In this document: positions 59,801 through 64,000 of the stretch, piece after piece | How positions within the stretch are numbered: the stretch's first letter is position 1 | Layout: every line of letters begins with the position of its first letter | DNA from: Buxus sempervirens | Lineage: Eukaryota > Streptophyta > Magnoliopsida > Buxales > Buxaceae | Reading direction: 5' to 3' | DNA length: 64,000 bases | NCBI GenBank assembly: GCA_947561395.2 | Contig: OX387191.1 | Coordinates: forward strand, 1,252,501 to 1,316,500 | Made by a program: the position numbers and the translations under genes | Notes under the pieces: model-generated | The model's database searches: none | Seen by the model: the letters and a program-made list of their open reading frames with translations, nothing else | Told to the model about the DNA's origin: nothing

Positions 59801-61136
59801 CAAAAGTACCAATTGCTTAATACTAGAAGAGAAAGAGCATGGTTCAAATATTTATGACAGCATATTCATAAAAGTATATGCATCACATGTTTTCAAAAAT
59901 AATATGGTCTTATAAGGTCTAGGAAAAGATAAGCACAAGTAGAGGTCCCTGTTTGTCTTCACATATCACATACCTCTTCAATAGCCTTATCCTTGAGGGC
60001 TTCAGTTACTTTCAAAGCCTTGATTTCACCATTGGCAACTCCAAGCTCCCGCTCCTTTTCTGGTATTAATTAAATATCAAAAAATGGCAAAAGTTTTTGG
60101 CTTCAGTAATGTCATCAAAGCTCCAATTTACATTTTGTTCACTTTTTTCAACAGGAGAATATTGTACAAGTTTGTGCCCTTTGCTACAAGTGGTAATTTT
60201 AAAATGATACAAGAAATGATATAAATACTACAAATTTATCAGGTTTCTACACTTACACCCGAATTTGCAATTCCTTCTCCTTCTTTTTTTGGTGTGTGCT
60301 TGGTAAGCATGTGAATAAAAAGATAAGAGTATTTGTACAAGATGTAGAAAAGGTTAATTCCCATTTGATTAGCTTCCTTAAGAACATGGGAGCTAAACAT
60401 TTTGTCTTGGATATGTGATAATGTATGTTTTATCTTTCTCGCAGATTCACTCTTTCTCAGACATGGAAATAATACCATTTTATACAGAGTCCCTCAACAT
60501 ATAAATCTATATATATATATATAGCTCTTAAGCTATAAACATATCTATGCTCTTCCATAGGACTCAATTATTCTGTCAAAGGATCTTCTAACATGGTGCC
60601 CCTGTTTCAGAACATTTTTCAATTGTGCCTGCTAGCAAATATTACACTCTGATATCATGCTAACATATTTTCGTCAATAAGTTTACGATTTCAACGCAAT
60701 CATGTAAAATAATGAATGATACAGGCTTATATGAATTCTTATTTTCAAGGAAAAAATATGAATAATGGAAGATACATATATAAATAGTCATTAATTTTTA
60801 CGGACACATAAGAAACGTCCAAAAATACATAAATACATGTACATATATATATGTAAATACATTCTAAAGGATTTGACAGACCATAAAAGAGCTAAAAGAA
60901 ACCCAACAGAGTTCGAACCCATTTCAACTTAATGGTCCGAAAGAATGGTTAATAAAGGCAGTGAAAATAACAGTCTGAGTTTGATGAGAAGTAGGAAACC
61001 CCTTCACCAAATAAAGCTGAGAAGAGAAAACAGCCAGACCTTTGAGTTGGTTCTGCAACCGATTGAGTTCTAAAACAATAGGGTCTGATTGACAATGAAG
61101 GAGGTATTCTTCATCTAGTTCCTCCAAGCCCACCAT
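56863..61136 (-). CDS. MAP70: Microtubule-associated protein 70 (complete, 570 aa, 10 exons)
   Basis: Plant-specific MAP70, which binds cortical microtubules through coiled coils and shapes wall patterning. Exons on -: 61,136-61,040, 60,059-59,974, 59,281-59,216, 59,119-58,949, 58,844-58,674, 58,583-58,428, 58,314-58,168, 57,870-57,799, 57,702-57,142 and 57,048-56,863. All are GT-AG and in phase, total 1,713 nt. Family motifs occur in order: DPIVLELNRLQNQLK, EKERELG, AAQFAAEATLRRVHANQK, APLEADIKMYKNE, RQIEICQ-type, LEEAVLAGGAAANV, RVATVVANEWKD and VMPVKQWLEERR. Then come a variable Ser/Thr/Lys-rich part and the C-terminal MEVESKKMKREAAARER. The length is close to the smaller family members (MAP70-5 type); the exact orthology is inferred. 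The start follows the motif MVGLEELDEE. This is the parent of all MAP70-like copies in the window. An A/G-rich leader lies upstream to about 61,400. Confidence 0.93.
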
Positions 61137-62880
61137 TTTTCTTTGCTGGAAAATGGCAGAGAACACAAACATAACAACAAACACGCGGATTCATCGAGTA
61201 ATATAAGATTTGGGATATGCGAGAAAGAGGCCATTCTTTGAAGTAATTGACCGCAAAGAGCGGGAGAGAGAGCCTTCCCTTGCTGAGAAGCAAAACCCAG
61301 AATCACAATACTAAAAGCCGGCTTGGCCGGCTTCTTTTGATAGCAACCGTTATTATCTCCTTCTTCTTCTCTGTCATTATCTCCTCTACTGCCAAAATCT
61401 AAACTAAATCCATTCCAGCTATGTCTCAAAAAATATATGAAATCATTCTTCGGACGCGGATGGTGACCATTTAAAGCGCTTTTTGATGGATTAAGGTGTG
61501 GCTTTACACGATAGACGCATCTGTACTTTCTTCTTGAACCTTACATGAATCCTCCAACCTATGGATCAGCATGTGTCCGATTTCTTAGCTCCATCGCAAC
61601 TTAACAGTCTTAACCCATTTGAAGATGAGTTTGAAATATATATATAAAAATATTTTAAAAATAAAAATTTAAAGATTTGTATGATAGGAGCAGCAGCATT
61701 TTCTCCCTTTCTATTGGATGGTCATGTAACTTCAATGACTCCTACTTGTCTTGTTTGTTTTACCTGACATTAACTTGAACACTATGCGGTAGTACGAAGT
61801 CATTTGTTTTCAACTTTCGCTATTACTGAAAAGGTTCTAGAGAAAGAGGGAATGACAAGCACTCTTAGGTAATGGGAAGCTCTGATTGGGGGATACTCAG
61901 TTGCTTAAGCTTTAAACCCTCCTTGAACCATGCCTTGCCATTCTTAGTGGGAGTGTGCACTAGGAAAGTGGGGATTGGTAAGTTTGAATTGAAAGGGTGT
62001 TGAATTGAGGTGGCTTCAAAAACAAATAAAACGAAAATACAACCAAGCATACATCTTTGCTTTGAAGTATGATTGGAGTTGAGAAGATTTTCTCTTTCTG
62101 ACACCTAGCCATTTGGCACCTTTCAACTCGTTTAGTGTTTTGGTTAAGCGACAAACGGAAGGCTCCACCATCCCTACCAACACCCCTAACAAGGAAAGGC
62201 CATGACCAAACCCTATCCAATTGAAAATTCAAAGCTTTTGTCCAATAAGATGATGTGGGGTTGACGTCTGAGGACGAGCTAGTCAACCTTTAGTGGGCTC
62301 TTCAACAAATTATGTTTTTGAAAGGTAAAATGAAGTGGGATCAAGCTAAGATAAATTTGTTGTTATTCTCATCAAGTCTCTCTGATTGGTTTGAGTAGGT
62401 AAATTGTTATTCTCATCTAGGATTGTCAAAGAGGCCGGGCTCGTCACTACTGAAGTGTCCTGTGCTTCGGCACGGCCTATGCACTGTATCCTTACCGTGT
62501 CCATCGGGCCATTGGTACGATGCGTACAGCCTGTGAATCAGCACGACATGGCACGCTGGGCTTGCCATATGCGCACGACCCATAACCCACTGCCCGGCCT
62601 ACCAAGCCTTTTTCTTTGGAATGAAATCTTCTGCTATGTGTTTACGTGAATTTGCATTTGCTTTGGGTGTGAGATGCTGCAAGTAGAACATACTACACTG
62701 AAAAACACAAGGTTCGTGAGATGCTCCACATGATAGCATCCCACGGGCAAAGCAGGTGCCAATTCAAGTAAACATAACAGAAGATTTCACCCCCTTTCCT
62801 TTGTGGAAGTTAGGCATGCACAACAGAAGAGACAGAGAGAAAAAGGGAGCATACATTCATTTTGTATTTCCCTAACCCAT
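61137..62880. other. Leader and upstream region of MAP70
   Basis: 61,137-61,400 is the leader shared with the shortened copies. Beyond that I see no gene. Around 62,430-62,600 a GC-richer patch with GGCCGGGCTCG and GGCACGGCC resembles the ends of the hAT element at 31,211 and may be a remnant. Confidence 0.5.
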
Positions 62881-63200
62881 TGGGATGGCAACAAAGTGGG
62901 TTCGGAGGGTTAAGCCAATACCAAACCTTAACGTGACCCTATCAGGTTGGTAACAAAGGAGGTTGGGAGTTGATCCAGTTGTATAAAAAAAATGTAAAAA
63001 AAATTTTGTGCTTTAAAAATAAAATATATCAATTACTAATATATTTGTTTATTAAAAGAGTATTTTAGACATATAAAATTAATACTTTACAAAAAGATCT
63101 TTGGGCTAAACCTAACCTCATTTTAGAAATATCAAACCGTAACCATTATGGCCGAGACAGTGCGGCTTACCCATATAAAGCCCGCCCCATTGCCATCCCA
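62881..63200. mobile_element. Small hAT-like element
   Basis: Perfect 11-bp inverted termini TGGGATGGCAA at both ends of a 320-bp A/T-rich segment. No convincing target duplication can be seen. GATGGCAAC-type ends are common in plant non-autonomous hAT elements. Confidence 0.5.
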
Positions 63201-63612
63201 AGTCCCAACCCCATGTTGTTACCTTCTGGGCTTCAATCATTGCACCGCCATTTCAAAAGTTTAAGAAAGAGAAATAAAAAAGGAAAAGGAAATAATAATA
63301 AAAAAAATTGGCTAGGTCTTGAAGAGCCCATCTGAAAAGTCAGAGCATGGGGACAAATGATGGGTTCATACGGAAAATTCCTTAGGTTTTGTAACGAATA
63401 GATCCGTTCATTTTCTTCTTCCCCAAACAACCAAACCAAGCTGTCCCATATTTTCCGATAATGTTCACTAACTGGGAGTATTGCAAGTGACTTAATACAT
63501 TTGCAGACGAGTGAACATCGACGAATTTATTTCTGCATTAACATCTGATCCGTATGATCTAATTAAACGAGCAACGTCTCCATTAACGAAACAAGCGCCT
63601 CTACTCCATTGA
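63201..63612. other. Non-coding
   Basis: No gene or repeat is recognised. Confidence 0.4.
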
Positions 63613-64000
63613 TGTTAAGAAACGTGAAGATGAAAGAGTCTAATACTCAAAAGAAGAATTCCTTTCATATATTTAATATACCTGTACACTGTATTTAAAG
63701 CAAAGAAATGTCTATAACAGTATCCTAAATCTCTCCTAGAATTATGTATTACATAAAGAAATATTCTAATTCCTACAACTCTATTTTGTACAAGGAAACA
63801 CTTTCCTATAACGTAGTGGGTGAGAATCTTGACAAATTAGGAACATGGTGAGTTTCTAAACTTGAAACATTCTAAAACTGTAATACTCCCCCTCAAGTTG
63901 GAGCATGAAGATCCGTAATGCCCAACTTGCGAACAAAATGATGAAAAGACTCACGACCAAGAGCTTTAGTAAAGATATCAGCAAGTTGATGTGTGCTAGG
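63613..64000 (-). mobile_element. Copia-type element, 3' end, runs out of the window
   Basis: On - the last 100 bp read a Copia RNase H C-terminus (LADIFTKAL and KLGITDLHAPT), then the polypurine tract TTGAGGGGGAG, then an LTR of about 273 bp (63,885 down to 63,613). The rest lies beyond 64,000. It is a different family from the element at 22,775. Whether it is whole cannot be judged. Confidence 0.8.

Overview
The window is nuclear DNA of a flowering plant, almost certainly a eudicot. It has AT-rich introns with GT-AG borders, a plant-only microtubule protein family (MAP70), plant-only isoprenylated heavy-metal-domain proteins (HIPP, Pi21-like) and many plant LTR elements, hAT and Mutator-like elements. 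The species cannot be fixed from the sequence; a woody eudicot is a guess.

The locus is built from two host gene families that have been amplified together. (1) HIPP/Pi21-like genes, all on the + strand, have three exons: a 12-nt exon 1 (MAEK), an 82-nt exon 2 with CxxC, and a Cys/Pro-rich exon 3 ending in a CaaX box. Three copies look whole: 19,151-20,357, 39,489-40,625 and 54,981-56,006. Five are remnants: 239-377, 7,577-8,386, 16,257-16,903, 30,153-30,380 and 48,121-48,347. (2) MAP70 genes. One complete ten-exon gene (570 aa) lies on the - strand at 56,863-61,136. Two near-identical shortened relatives on the + strand (2,477-4,788 and 8,650-10,956) keep one open, splice-consistent reading frame of 285 aa although they lack large parts of the parent. 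Four further copies are decayed or cut: 21,050-22,066 on -, and 35,072-37,460, 41,902-44,502 and 53,311-54,003 on +.

Layout. 0-16 kb: HIPP tail, mini-MAP70 A, HIPP remnant, mini-MAP70 B, with spacers carrying MITEs, a solo LTR and a 1.24-kb hAT element. 16-22 kb: a HIPP copy cut by a Copia 5' part, a whole HIPP gene, and the 3' exons of MAP70 on -. 22.8-30.1 kb: a broken Copia element with a nested 2.4-kb solo LTR. 30-41 kb: HIPP exon-1 remnant, Mutator-like elements with a minisatellite, decayed MAP70, whole HIPP. 41-45.5 kb: decayed MAP70 split by a TRIM-like element. 45.7-56 kb: a second copy of the 27.7-40.6 kb segment, starting inside the Copia element, with its own TRIM-like insertion and a deletion, ending in a whole HIPP gene. 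56.9-61.1 kb: the complete MAP70 gene, convergent with that HIPP gene. 61-64 kb: mostly empty, with a small hAT-like element and the end of another Copia element.

The complete pair HIPP(+)/MAP70(-) at the right looks like the source arrangement. Unequal exchange, truncation and transposon insertion made the rest. Whole HIPP products should bind metal or protein partners through the HMA fold and be lipid-anchored. MAP70 should bind microtubules through its coiled coils. No functional link between the two families is shown by the sequence beyond shared linkage and amplification. The most interesting items are the twin in-frame mini-MAP70 genes, the mosaic HIPP genes (tail swaps, promoter swap, GC splice donor) and the duplication history readable from insertions.
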